Shown: positions 26,510 to 34,511 of the stretch, one piece after another
Layout: every line of letters starts with the position of its first letter
Position numbering within the stretch: position 1 is the stretch's first letter
NCBI RefSeq assembly: GCF_918698155.1
Contig: NZ_CAKKLX010000043.1
Span: 1 to 40,316, forward strand
DNA: 40,316 nucleotides
Source of the DNA: Roseomonas sp. CECT 9278
GTDB taxonomy: Bacteria; Pseudomonadota; Alphaproteobacteria; Acetobacterales; Acetobacteraceae
Direction of reading: 5' to 3'
Translations under genes and position numbers: made by a program
Notes under the pieces: model-generated
What the model was told of the DNA's origin: nothing
Databases searched by the model: none
What the model saw: only the letters and a program-made list of their open reading frames with translations

Positions 26510-27163
26510 ATGGCAGACGGGCGCCTCTTCATCGGCAACAAGCGCTACTCGTCCTGGTCGCTGCGCGGTTGGCTCGCGGTCCACCTGGCCGGGCTGGATG
26601 TCGAGGAAGTGCTGATCCCGCTCGCCGGCGGCAGCACCGACGCCATCAAGCAGGCGACGCCGGCGGGCCTGGTGCCCTACCTCGAGCACAAGGATGCGCG
26701 GGTGTGGGAGAGCCTCGCCATCGCGGAATATTGCGCCGAGATCGACCCGTCGCTCTGGCCCGCCGACCGCGCCGCGCGCGCCCATGCGCGCTCCATCGCC
26801 GGCGAGATGCATGCCGGCTTCCGCGGCCTGCGCATGGCCATGCCCATGAACATCGGCCGGACCTTCCCTGGCCAGCGCCGCACGCCCGAGGCGCTGGAGG
26901 ACATCGCCCGCATCGAGGCGATCTGGGCGCAGGCGATCAGCACCCATGGCGGCCCCTTCCTGTTCGGCGCACGCCTCGGCCTGGCGGATGCGATGTATGC
27001 GCCGGTGGTCACGCGCTTCATCACCTGGGCGCCGGAACTGACCGCCACATCGCGCGCCTATGTCGCGGCGGTGCGCGCGCATCCGCTGATGGAACGCTGG
27101 CACATCGAGGCCGCCGCCGAACCCGCATCCTGGCTGCTCGACAAGTACGAGAATCCCGCATGA
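26510..27163 (+). CDS. Glutathione S-transferase family protein
   Basis: This 217-residue protein has an N-terminal thioredoxin-fold domain beginning MADGRLFIGNKRYSSWSLRG; the SSWS serine is the likely glutathione-activating residue. GLVPYLEHKDARVWESLAIA carries the cis-Pro and the Glu-Ser pair that bind glutathione. The all-helical C-terminal domain contains RLGLADAMYAPVV, matching the GST capping motif. The start at 26510 follows AGGAGG. It opens a seven-gene run joined by stop/start overlaps. A maleylacetoacetate-isomerase-like or general detoxification role is possible. Confidence 0.92.
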   Translation: MADGRLFIGNKRYSSWSLRGWLAVHLAGLDVEEVLIPLAGGSTDAIKQATPAGLVPYLEHKDARVWESLAIAEYCAEIDPSLWPADRAARAHARSIAGEMHAGFRGLRMAMPMNIGRTFPGQRRTPEALEDIARIEAIWAQAISTHGGPFLFGARLGLADAMYAPVVTRFITWAPELTATSRAYVAAVRAHPLMERWHIEAAAEPASWLLDKYENPA

Positions 27164-28044
27164 ACACCGCCGTCGCCCTCGATCATGTCGGCATCGCCGC
27201 GCGCGACCTCGCGCCGATCTGCGCGGCCTATGAACGGCTGGGCTTCTCGCTCAGCCCGATCGCGCAGCAATCGGGGCGGCGCAGGCCCGACCTGCCGGTG
27301 GAACAGTTCGGGTCGGGCAATCGCTGCGCCTTCCTGAAGCACGGCTATATCGAGCTGATCGCGATCCTCGATCCCGCGCTGTTCGACAACACGCTGAACC
27401 GGTTCCTCGCGCGCTATCCGGGCATGCACATCCTCGCATTGGCCATGACGGACGAGGATGCGAACCTGGCCCGCATGCGCGCCGCGGGCATCGACATCCC
27501 GGGCGTGGCCTGGCTGGAACGGCCGGTCGAAGCCGGCGGGCCGATCGCGAAATTCGCCCGCCTGCCCTTCCCCGATCCGCCCGAGGGCCGCGTGCAGTTG
27601 ATCCGGCATTTGACGCCCGAACTGGTCTGGCAGGAACGCTGGATGGACCACGCCAACAAGGCGGTCGCGCTGGAGGAAGCCATCCTGTGTGCCGCCGAAC
27701 CGGCGGAGACGGCCGCGCGGCTGTCGCGCGTGTCGGGCCTGCCGGTGGAACCGGACCCCGCCGGCGGCTTCCTGCTGCGCCTGCCGGGCGCCGCGCGCGC
27801 CGCCGGCCCCTTCGCGGAGGTGATGGAAACCCGCGTGCGGGTGCTGCCCGAGGCCGCCTTGCCCGAGGTGCTGCCGGGTATGCGCGCGCCGGTCTCGCCC
27901 TTCATGGCCGGCATCGTGGTCCGCACGTCGGATGGCGGCGCGGCGGCGCGCCAGCTGCTGGCAGGCATCCCGACCGTGCAGGCGCCGGGCGGGCTGATGG
28001 TGCCGCCGGAGCACGCCGCCGGGGCCGCGATGGTCTTCGCGTGA
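27160..28044 (+). CDS. VOC-superfamily protein with glyoxalase-like domain
   Basis: This 294-residue protein begins MNTAVALDHVGIAARDLAPI, the first VOC half-module with a candidate metal His (DHVGIA). CAFLKHGYIELIAILDP completes the module. GMHILALAMTD starts the second, and the region after residue 170 looks like a second VOC pair. It resembles the glyoxalase-like group (PF13468 type), whose substrates are mostly unknown. Its ATG overlaps the GST stop (ATGA). GST and VOC together suggest handling of a reactive carbonyl or a glutathione conjugate. Confidence 0.85.
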   Translation: MNTAVALDHVGIAARDLAPICAAYERLGFSLSPIAQQSGRRRPDLPVEQFGSGNRCAFLKHGYIELIAILDPALFDNTLNRFLARYPGMHILALAMTDEDANLARMRAAGIDIPGVAWLERPVEAGGPIAKFARLPFPDPPEGRVQLIRHLTPELVWQERWMDHANKAVALEEAILCAAEPAETAARLSRVSGLPVEPDPAGGFLLRLPGAARAAGPFAEVMETRVRVLPEAALPEVLPGMRAPVSPFMAGIVVRTSDGGAAARQLLAGIPTVQAPGGLMVPPEHAAGAAMVFA

Positions 28045-28484
28045 GCGACTGGCACGCCACGCGCCCCGGCGAGGTGGAGGGCGGCGACACGACCCGCGCC
28101 GACGCGACCATCGCCTTCATCGGCCGCATCCGCACGCCCTTCGCGACCCGCGCCGAATGCCCGCATCGCGGCACGCCGGACGGGCCGGACTGCCGTATCG
28201 AGGTCGCTGCCCCCTGGCGCGCCGCGCTCAGCGGCATCGCCGCCGGCGACCGGCTGGAGGTGCTCTACTGGATGCACCTGGCGCGGCGCGACCTGCTGGT
28301 CCAGGTGCCGAAGGGGCGCGCCGCGCGCGGCACCTTCGCGCTGCGATCGCCCAACCGGCCGAACCCGATCGCGACCTCCGTGGTGGATGTGGTGGCCGTG
28401 AGCGACGACGCGGTGACGGTGCGCGGGCTGGATTGCATGGACGGCACGCCGCTGGTCGATTTGAAGCCGGCGCGCGCGGCATGA
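28041..28484 (+). CDS. trmO: TrmO-like tRNA t6A methyltransferase (TsaA/YaeB family)
   Basis: This 147-residue protein has the TrmO beta-barrel domain. IGRIRTPF opens it, followed by LEVLYWMHLARRD, GTFALRSPNRPNPIATSVV with the conserved SPNRPNPI motif, and DCMDGTPLVDLKP at the end. TrmO uses S-adenosylmethionine to methylate threonylcarbamoyl-adenosine at position 37 of certain tRNAs. The C-terminal domain of the enterobacterial protein is absent, as in many short bacterial forms. The GTG at 28041 overlaps the VOC-gene stop (GTGA), and its own stop overlaps the next ATG. Confidence 0.9.
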   Translation: MSDWHATRPGEVEGGDTTRADATIAFIGRIRTPFATRAECPHRGTPDGPDCRIEVAAPWRAALSGIAAGDRLEVLYWMHLARRDLLVQVPKGRAARGTFALRSPNRPNPIATSVVDVVAVSDDAVTVRGLDCMDGTPLVDLKPARAA

Positions 28485-29233
28485 CGGGCTTCGCGAAGGC
28501 GGTCGGTGCCTCGCTGCGGACCTACTACGCCCCGGGGCGCGCGGCGGTGCTGGACGGGTTCTATGCGCGCTTCCTGGGGGCGGGCGACCTCGCCTTCGAT
28601 GTCGGCACGCATGTGGGGGATCGCAGCGCATCCTTCCGGCGGCTGGGGGCGCGGGTGGTGGCGGTGGAACCGCAGCCGCGCCTGGCGCGCGCGCTGCGGC
28701 TGCTGTTCCGCGGCGATGCTGGCACTACGCTGGTGCAGTCCCTGGTCGGCGCGCAACCGGGCGAGGCGATGCTGCGCCTGAACACCGCCAACCCGACCGT
28801 GGCGACCGCGTCGGACGCCTTCATCGCCGCCGCCGATGGCGCGGCGGGCTGGGAAGGCCAGCGCTGGGACAGCGCGATCGCGCGGCCCGTCACCACGCTC
28901 GATGCGCTGGCCATGCAACACGGCCTGCCGGCCTTCGTGAAGATCGACGTGGAGGGCTTCGAGGCCGCCGTCCTGCGCGGGCTGTCGCGCCCGCCGCGCG
29001 CGCTGTCCTTCGAGTTCACCACCATCCAGCGCGGCGTGGCGGCGGAATGCCTGGTGCTGCTGGCGGCACTCGGCTACCGCGCGTTCAATGCGTGCCTCGG
29101 CGAAGGCATGGCGTTCGCGCATCCCGCGCCGATCGGCGCGCAGGCCATGGCCGCCTGGATCGCCGCCCTGCCGCATGAGGCGAATTCCGGCGACGTCTAT
29201 GCCGCGCTCGCGCCGGAAAGGCTGTTTCCATGA
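28481..29233 (+). CDS. FkbM-family SAM-dependent methyltransferase
   Basis: This 250-residue protein has a Rossmann methyltransferase fold. The SAM-binding loop is LAFDVGTHVGDRSASFRRLG near residues 38-57. VVAVEPQPRLARAL holds the acidic ribose contact, and FVKIDVEGFEAAVLRGL is the FkbM signature near 150-166. Members methylate hydroxyl groups on sugars or natural products, and many remain unassigned. It overlaps TrmO upstream (ATGA) and DUF938 downstream by 4 nt. The substrate cannot be inferred from context. Confidence 0.92.
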   Translation: MTGFAKAVGASLRTYYAPGRAAVLDGFYARFLGAGDLAFDVGTHVGDRSASFRRLGARVVAVEPQPRLARALRLLFRGDAGTTLVQSLVGAQPGEAMLRLNTANPTVATASDAFIAAADGAAGWEGQRWDSAIARPVTTLDALAMQHGLPAFVKIDVEGFEAAVLRGLSRPPRALSFEFTTIQRGVAAECLVLLAALGYRAFNACLGEGMAFAHPAPIGAQAMAAWIAALPHEANSGDVYAALAPERLFP

Positions 29234-29844
29234 CCGACGCCCGCCGCGAAGCCCCCGCCGTCGCGCGCAATCGCGACGCCATCCTGGCGGTGCTGCGCGG
29301 CATCCTGCCGGCCCGCGGCCTGCTGCTGGAAGTGGCCAGCGGCAGCGGCGAGCACGCGCTGCATTTCGCCCCCGCCCTTCCCGATCTGACCTTCCAGCCG
29401 AGCGACCCCGACGCCGATGCCCGCGCCAGCATCGACGCCTGGTGCGCGGGCGTGGCGAACATCCGCCCGGCGCTGGCGCTCGATGCCGCCGCCGCGGACT
29501 GGCCGCTGGCGCAGGCCGACGCCGTGCTGTGCATCAACATGATCCATATCGCGCCCTGGACCGCCTGCGCGGGGCTGATGCGCGGCGCCGCGCGCATCCT
29601 GCCGCCTGGCGCGCCGCTGGTGCTGTACGGCCCGTTCAAGCGCGGCGGCGCGCATACCGCGCCCTCCAACGCCGATTTCGACGACAGCCTGCGTGCCCGC
29701 GACCCGGAATGGGGCGTGCGCGACCTTGAGGCCGTCGCTGCGGAAGCCGACGCCGCCGGCTTCGGCCCGCCCGCCATCACCGCCATGCCCGCCAACAACC
29801 TGACCCTGGCCTTCCGCCGCAGCCCAGGAGGAGCCACGCCATGA
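29230..29844 (+). CDS. DUF938 class I SAM-dependent methyltransferase
   Basis: This 204-residue protein fits DUF938: an N-terminal NRDAILAVL helix, the SAM loop LLLEVASGSGEHALHFAPAL, FQPSDPDADARASIDAW, CINMIHIAPW and LVLYGPFKRGGAHTAPSNADF. The last element and DPEWGVRDLEAV are hallmarks of this family. Eukaryotic relatives are METTL26-type proteins, and the substrate is unknown. It overlaps the FkbM gene by 4 nt upstream, and its stop overlaps the next ATG. Confidence 0.93.
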   Translation: MTDARREAPAVARNRDAILAVLRGILPARGLLLEVASGSGEHALHFAPALPDLTFQPSDPDADARASIDAWCAGVANIRPALALDAAAADWPLAQADAVLCINMIHIAPWTACAGLMRGAARILPPGAPLVLYGPFKRGGAHTAPSNADFDDSLRARDPEWGVRDLEAVAAEADAAGFGPPAITAMPANNLTLAFRRSPGGATP

Positions 29845-30806
29845 GCGACCTGCCGAAGCGCGTCCGCATCACCGAGGAAGGCCCGCGCGAGGGCTTCCAG
29901 ATCGCCACCACCCCCGTGCCCACCGCCGACAAGATCGCGCTGATCGATGCGCTGGCCGCCACCGGGGCGCCGCGCATCCAGGTGGCGTCCTTCGTCAGCC
30001 CGAAGCGCGTGCCGGGCTGGGCGGATGCCGATGCGGTGGTGGCGGGATTCACGCCGCGCGCGGGGGTGTCCTACACCGCGCTGTGGTTCAACCCGCAGGG
30101 GTTGGATCGTGCGCTGGGATTCCGCGACCGGTTGTCGCTGTACGGGTCCATCACCGTCGCGGCGTCCGAGGCGTTTTCGCTGAAGAACCTGAACCGCGAC
30201 CGCGCCGGGCAGATCGCCGCGCAGCGCGAGACCGTCGTCGCGCACCAGGCGGCCGGCGTGGCGGTGACGCGTGCGTCGGTACAGGCGGCCTTCGGGTGCA
30301 ACTTCGCTGGGGAGGTCACGCCGGCCCAGGCCATCGCCGCCGTCGCGGATGCGATGGCGCTGGCAGAGGAGACGGGCTGCGCCATCGAGCGCATCTCGCT
30401 GGCCGACACCATGGGCTGGGCCAACCCGCTGCTGATCGACCGCGTGGTTGGCGCGGTGCGGGCGCGCTGGCCGGCGCAGAAGGTGTCGCTGCATCTGCAT
30501 GACACGCGCGGGCTGGGCATATCCAACGCCTTCGCCGCGCTGCGGATGGGCGTGGATGAATTCGACGCCGCGGTGGGTGGCGCCGGAGGCTGCCCCTTCG
30601 CCGGGCACCCCGGTGCGCCTGGCAATATCGCGACGGAGGAGCTGGTGTTGCTGTGCGAGGAGATGGGCATCGCCACCGGCATCGACGTGGATGCGATGAT
30701 CGCGGCGGGGCACCTGGCGGAGCGCGTGCTGGGGCGCACCCTGCCCTCGGCGCTGCTGCGCGGCGGGTCGCTGACCGCCTTCCGGGCCAAGGCACGCGCG
30801 GCATGA
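29841..30806 (+). CDS. Hydroxymethylglutaryl-CoA-lyase-family enzyme
   Basis: This 321-residue TIM-barrel lyase belongs to the HMGL/DRE family. The N-terminal RITEEGPREGFQ gives Arg and Glu/Asp-type active-site residues, ASFVSPKRVPGWADAD follows, and SLHLHDTRGLGISNA supplies the metal-binding His pair. The catalytic Cys loop is GGAGGCPFAGHPGAPGNIATEE. It would cleave HMG-CoA or a related 3-hydroxy-acyl-CoA, such as citramalyl-CoA, to acetyl-CoA or pyruvate and a partner. The ATG follows AGGAGG and overlaps the DUF938 stop. It is coupled to a CaiB/BaiF CoA-transferase, which suggests that the transferase activates the acid that this enzyme cleaves. Confidence 0.92.
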   Translation: MSDLPKRVRITEEGPREGFQIATTPVPTADKIALIDALAATGAPRIQVASFVSPKRVPGWADADAVVAGFTPRAGVSYTALWFNPQGLDRALGFRDRLSLYGSITVAASEAFSLKNLNRDRAGQIAAQRETVVAHQAAGVAVTRASVQAAFGCNFAGEVTPAQAIAAVADAMALAEETGCAIERISLADTMGWANPLLIDRVVGAVRARWPAQKVSLHLHDTRGLGISNAFAALRMGVDEFDAAVGGAGGCPFAGHPGAPGNIATEELVLLCEEMGIATGIDVDAMIAAGHLAERVLGRTLPSALLRGGSLTAFRAKARAA

Positions 30807-31963
30807 GCGCGCCCGAAGCGCAGGGCAGCGCGCCCTTGCCCCTGGCCGGCATCCGCGTGATTGAATTCTCCCACATGGTGATGGGCCCGACCTGCGGCCT
30901 GGTGCTGGCCGACCTGGGGGCCGAGGTCATCAAGGTCGAACCGCCCGGCAAGGGCGACCGCACGCGCTACCTGGTCTCCTCCGGCACCGGCTTCTTCCCG
31001 GCCTTCAGCCGCAACAAGAAATCCGTGCAGCTCGACACCGAGGACGCGGCCGACCTCGAGACGCTGAAGCGCCTGGTCGACACCGCCGACGTGGTGCTGG
31101 AGAATTTCCGCCCCGGCGGGCTGGAGTCGAAGGGCCTCGGCTACGACGCACTGTCGGCGCGCAATCCGCGGCTGATCTACCTCTCGTTGAAGGGCTACCT
31201 GCCCGGGCCGTACGAGAACCGCACCGCGCTGGACGAGGTGGTGCAGATGCAATCCGGCCTGGCCTACATGACCGGCCCGCCCGGGCGCCCGCTGCGCGCC
31301 GGTGCGCCGGTCAACGACATGATGGGCGGCATGTTCGGCGCCATCGCCGTGATGGCCGCGCTGCGCAGCCGCGATGCGACCGGCCGTGGCCAGCACCTGC
31401 AATCCGGGCTGTTCGAGAACGCCGCCTTCCTGGTCTCCACCGCCATGCTGCAACAGGCCATGACCGGCCAGGATCCCACGCCGATGCCCGCCGGTCGCCG
31501 CGCCTGGGGCGTGTATGACGTGTTCGAGACCGGCGACGGCCAGCAGATCTTCATCGGCGTGGTCACCGACCGGCAATGGGAGATCTTCCGCCGCGAACTG
31601 GCCGAACCGGTGCTGGACGACCCCGCCTATGCCACCAACACCGACCGTGCGAAGGCGCGCGAGACGCTGATCCCGCTGGTGCAGTCCCTGCTGCGCAAAC
31701 ATGACGTGGCGGCGCTGGAGGCGATGTGCGAGCGCGCCGGCCTGCCCTTCTCGCGCATCGCGCGCCCGTGGGACCTGCTGGCGGACCCGCATCTGACGGC
31801 GAGTGGTGGCCTGCTGCCCATCACCTTCCCCGATGGCCGTGCGGGCGCCGTGCCGGCCCTGCCCATCACGTTTTCCGGCGAACGCCTCGGCGTGCGCAGC
31901 GGCCTGCCCCGCGTCGGCGAGCACGACAACGAGATCCTCGCCCCCCTGCGCCCCCTTCGATAG
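30803..31963 (+). CDS. CaiB/BaiF-family CoA-transferase
   Basis: This 386-residue class III CoA-transferase starts LPLAGIRVIEFSHMVMGPTC near residue 13. Then come GAEVIKVEPPGKGDRTR, LDTEDAADLETLKRLV, VVLENFRPGGLESKGLGYD and the catalytic Asp in RTALDEVVQMQSGLAYMTG. GRRAWGVYDVFETGDGQQIF is also typical. It would move CoA from a donor such as succinyl-CoA or acetyl-CoA to an organic acid. Its ATG overlaps the lyase stop (ATGA). This is the last gene of the seven-gene run, and a stem-loop follows. Confidence 0.94.
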   Translation: MSAPEAQGSAPLPLAGIRVIEFSHMVMGPTCGLVLADLGAEVIKVEPPGKGDRTRYLVSSGTGFFPAFSRNKKSVQLDTEDAADLETLKRLVDTADVVLENFRPGGLESKGLGYDALSARNPRLIYLSLKGYLPGPYENRTALDEVVQMQSGLAYMTGPPGRPLRAGAPVNDMMGGMFGAIAVMAALRSRDATGRGQHLQSGLFENAAFLVSTAMLQQAMTGQDPTPMPAGRRAWGVYDVFETGDGQQIFIGVVTDRQWEIFRRELAEPVLDDPAYATNTDRAKARETLIPLVQSLLRKHDVAALEAMCERAGLPFSRIARPWDLLADPHLTASGGLLPITFPDGRAGAVPALPITFSGERLGVRSGLPRVGEHDNEILAPLRPLR

Positions 31964-31982
31964 CGCCGGGTCCCGGCGGGGT

Positions 31983-32005
31983 CCGGGGTGGCACTGTCAC
32001 CCCGG
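31983..32005. terminator. Stem-loop between CoA-transferase and protease genes
   Basis: CCGGGGTG pairs perfectly with CACCCCGG around a 7-nt loop in the 70-bp gap between two convergent genes. It begins 20 nt after the CoA-transferase stop and could serve both strands. It lacks a clear T-run. Confidence 0.5.
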
Positions 32006-32033
32006 CGGAGCGCGAGGCAGAGCCTCGCCCTGC

Positions 32034-32810
32034 TTACCGCAGCGGGATCATGAAGCCCGGCACCGCGACCCCTTGCGACCGCCCCAGCGCCGCCTTCGCC
32101 TGCACCCCCACCACCACGAACCCGCCGGCCGCGTCGCGCGCGATCAGCGGTGCCCCGCTGCTGCCCATGGTGCCCGTGCAATTGTGCCCGACCAGCATCC
32201 CCTGCGCGCCGAAGGTGCCCATCACCAGCACGCGGCAGCGCAGGTCCGCCACCAGCGCGCCGGGCCGGTCATGCTGCCAGCCCGGCAGGGCCAGCAGCGT
32301 GCCGTCGCGTGGCGGTTCGCGGGACAGCCGCAGCGCGCGCCCTTCGCCGAGCGGCGTGTCGATCGTCAGCAGCGCCCAGTCGGCCCGCCAGGGCTGCTCC
32401 AGCGCGATGTCGAAGCCCTGCCCGCGCACCACCGAGACGCCGTGCGCCGTGCGCCCGCCCAGGCGGAAGACGACCTGGCTGGCCGGCACCAGGGCGCGCC
32501 CTTCGGCGTTGATCAGGCAATGCTGGGCGGTGACCACGCTGCGCGGGCCGACCAGCGTGCCGGTGCAGCGGTTCTCGGCGGCCTCGATCTCGCCCACCGC
32601 GTTCCAGGGGGCCTGGTCGGCCGGCACCGGCTGGCGCGGGTCGGTCGCGCCGAGGCCTGGGACGGGCTGCGCCCAGGCGGGCATGCACAGCGCGATGAGG
32701 GCCAGAGCGCAGCGCGCAACAAAGCGTAGCGCGCTCCGCGGGATGAAGCCCGGCGCGCTCCGCGTGACAAACGCCAGCGTGACGGCCCGCAGCGATTGCG
32801 CCGCGGTCAG
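32034..32810 (-). CDS. Secreted trypsin-like serine protease, start uncertain
   Basis: The mature part is a chymotrypsin-fold protease with His in SVVTAQHCLI, Asp in ADWALLTID and Ser in GTMGSSGAPLIA. NRCTGTLVGPRSVV is typical of V8/Glu-endopeptidase-like secreted proteases. The signal peptide ends RFVARCALALIALCMPAWAQ. No ATG, GTG or TTG lies in frame before it; the only Met sits inside it, too late for export. A CTG at 32810 overlaps the stop of the preceding small gene (CTGA), and I use it as a tentative start. The stretch between is built of 24-bp repeats (array E), which may have displaced the original start. Confidence 0.8.
   Translation of the reverse strand: MTAAQSLRAVTLAFVTRSAPGFIPRSALRFVARCALALIALCMPAWAQPVPGLGATDPRQPVPADQAPWNAVGEIEAAENRCTGTLVGPRSVVTAQHCLINAEGRALVPASQVVFRLGGRTAHGVSVVRGQGFDIALEQPWRADWALLTIDTPLGEGRALRLSREPPRDGTLLALPGWQHDRPGALVADLRCRVLVMGTFGAQGMLVGHNCTGTMGSSGAPLIARDAAGGFVVVGVQAKAALGRSQGVAVPGFMIPLR
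32697..32792. repeat. Degenerate tandem array E: four 24-bp units in the protease leader
   Basis: Units lie at 32697-32720, 32721-32744, 32745-32768 and 32769-32792. The middle two agree at about 18 of 24 positions and share GCGCGCTCCGCG. Cores such as AGCGCGCT and GCGCGC are self-complementary. On the minus strand each unit encodes eight residues of the pattern (V/I)-x-R-S-A-x-x-F just before and into the protease signal peptide. Confidence 0.7.
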
Positions 32811-32977
32811 GTGGTGGGCGGCGCCGGCGTGCAGGATCGCGGCGGCCGCGGCATCGGCGTCGACGGCGGCGGGGCCGGTGTCTCGATGGTCTGCGCGCGC
32901 GCCATGCCCGGGGGCAGGGCAGCCGGCACGACCGGGAGCACGGCGGCGAGGGTCAGGCAGAGCAGGGTTCGGCGCAT
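32807..32977 (-). CDS. Small proline-rich exported protein
   Basis: This 56-residue frame starts MRRTLLCLTLAAVLPVVPAA, a good signal peptide, with cleavage likely near ARAQ. The remaining 27 or so residues are mostly proline, threonine and serine. It ends in a TGA that overlaps the tentative CTG start of the protease. The signal peptide and its position before a secreted protease support a real gene, possibly a leader or small partner. It is short and has no recognised family. The start lies 86 nt from a divergent gene at 33064. Confidence 0.5.
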   Translation of the reverse strand: MRRTLLCLTLAAVLPVVPAALPPGMARAQTIETPAPPPSTPMPRPPRSCTPAPPTT

Positions 32978-33063
32978 CGCCGCAGCCTAGAACACCGCCG
33001 CGCCGGAATGGAACCGCATCGTGCGGGCTGGCCGGTGCGCCCCGGGGGCGGCATGCTCGGGCG

Positions 33064-33456
33064 ATGCTGCGCATGCTGGTCTTCCTGGTCGGGCTCGGGG
33101 CGCTCGGCGCCGGTGCCTGGTGGTTCGTCGGCCCGTTCCCGCCGCGCGAGGTGCCGGCGCGCGAGGTCGCGGCCGACCGCACGCCGCGCCCGTCCACCTT
33201 CACGCGGCCGGCCGCCGGCGCATCCGGCCTGCAGACGCCGTTCGGCGACGCGATGTTCCGCTGGCGCTGCACCACCGGGCTGCGCGACGCGCTGGGCGAC
33301 CGCACCGACTGGCCGCTGCGCCGCGTGGCCGGATTGTGCCTGTGCGTCGCCGACCGCATGCGCGAGGACGGGCTGCGCGACGTGCCGCAGATCCGCGGCG
33401 ACGGGCTGGCCGCGGCGCTGGCGGCGGCCGAGGCACAGCTCTGCCGTCCACCCTGA
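33064..33456 (+). CDS. Hypothetical protein with N-terminal membrane anchor
   Basis: This 130-residue protein begins MLRMLVFLVGLGALGAGAWW, an uncleaved anchor or signal peptide. A Pro/Arg-rich linker and a small domain follow (FGDAMFRWRCTTGLRDALGD and VAGLCLCVADRMREDGLRDV). Four Cys residues (RWRC, LCLC, QLC) could form disulphides outside the membrane. It is divergent from the small exported protein and its stop is 10 nt from the convergent deacetylase stop. I recognise no family. An in-frame ATG at 33073 is an alternative start, and no strong binding site is seen. Confidence 0.65.
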   Translation: MLRMLVFLVGLGALGAGAWWFVGPFPPREVPAREVAADRTPRPSTFTRPAAGASGLQTPFGDAMFRWRCTTGLRDALGDRTDWPLRRVAGLCLCVADRMREDGLRDVPQIRGDGLAAALAAAEAQLCRPP

Positions 33457-33466
33457 TCCTGGCGGC

Positions 33467-34411
33467 TCACGCGGCCGGCGCGGCACGCAGCGCGCCGGGC
33501 GCGTCCTGCGGCTGCCATGCCGCCGCGGCGGCGCGCAGGGCCGGCAGCCGCGCCGCGAAGGGCTCCGAACGCCGCCCGCGCAGCAGCCCTTCCAGCCGCG
33601 GCATGGTCGGGCCGCGGTTCAGCCACAGCATGACGCTGCCCGCCAGGCCGGCATCGGCGCGCCGCACCAGGCCTTCCCCCGCATCCAGGTCATAGGGGTG
33701 GCAATAGGACCACAGGTGCCCCCCGCGATTCTCGGCCGCCCAGGACCGCACCAGGGTCGACAGGCGCCAGGGCGGCAGCCAGCGCAGGTACATGCCCCCC
33801 AGGAAGGGCAGCCGCAGCGGCCCGACGCGCCCGACCGGCACCGGCAGTTCCAGCACGCCGCCGGGCCACAGGAAGGGCTGGCGCGGCGCCCCCGGCCAGC
33901 CGGCCAGCGGGCTCCAGGCCGGCAGCAGGGAGGAGGAATAGGCGAAGCCGGCCTCGGCCAGGATCGCCGGCGCCCAGGCGGCGCGCGGCGTCAGCGAGAA
34001 ATACGGCGCGCGGTAGCCCTGCGGCGCCATGCCCAGCAGGTCCGCCAGGCGGTCCCGCGCCGCCAGCGTCCCGGCCCGGAACGCCGCCGGCCCCTGGTCC
34101 GCCAGGTGGAGATGGCCTTGGCCGTGGGAGGCGACCTCGTGGCCGCGCCGCGCGACCTCCCGCACCAGGCCGGCATCCTGGCGCACCACATCGTCCAGCA
34201 CGAAGAAGGTACCGCGCGCGCCGGCGCGCTCCAGCAGGTCGAGCAGCCGGCGGGTCGCCGCGGCGGCGCGGCCCGTCGCGCCATGCTCCTCCACATCCAC
34301 CGTGAAGGTGAATTCGGCGGGCAGCGGGGCGAAGCGGCGGGCGGCACGGTCGCTCGCCCTTGTTCGGCCGCTTTCCCCTTGATACTTTTGGGTTCCGGGT
34401 ATGTCTGGCAT
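33467..34411 (-). CDS. Polysaccharide deacetylase (NodB-homology family)
   Basis: This 314-residue carbohydrate esterase family 4 protein shows the NodB pattern: TFTVDVEEHG with catalytic and metal Asp, RGHEVASHGQGHLHL with the metal His pair, GYRAPYFSLT with Arg, and WSYCHPYDLD with the late catalytic His. It would remove N-acetyl groups from an amino-sugar polymer or glycolipid. The first 30 or so residues have no clear signal peptide, so location is uncertain. It is divergent from the ACP gene of the aryl-polyene-like cluster across about 100 bp, which suggests shared control or a related envelope product. Confidence 0.9.
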   Translation of the reverse strand: MPDIPGTQKYQGESGRTRASDRAARRFAPLPAEFTFTVDVEEHGATGRAAAATRRLLDLLERAGARGTFFVLDDVVRQDAGLVREVARRGHEVASHGQGHLHLADQGPAAFRAGTLAARDRLADLLGMAPQGYRAPYFSLTPRAAWAPAILAEAGFAYSSSLLPAWSPLAGWPGAPRQPFLWPGGVLELPVPVGRVGPLRLPFLGGMYLRWLPPWRLSTLVRSWAAENRGGHLWSYCHPYDLDAGEGLVRRADAGLAGSVMLWLNRGPTMPRLEGLLRGRRSEPFAARLPALRAAAAAWQPQDAPGALRAAPAA

Positions 34412-34511
34412 TGCGGCTCAGGTCGCCGGTCAACCCCCTTCCGTCAAGACCGGGCGGGGCGGTCGGGCGGCTTGGACCCCGGTATGGAACGCGGATCGCG
34501 GCGGGAGACCA

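Noticed and set aside
24230..27103. Single 957-residue minus-strand protein
   Set aside because: Only the last 257 residues are receiver-like; the rest is shadow of the aminotransferase and antisense to the GST gene.
30653..30802. Upstream extension of the CoA-transferase frame
   Set aside because: It overlaps the lyase coding end; the ATGA overlap at 30803 and family alignment fix the start.
34401..34511. ATG at 34401 as the carrier-protein start
   Set aside because: It adds a non-carrier extension overlapping the divergent deacetylase start; GTG 34512 or TTG 34515 follow GGGAG.
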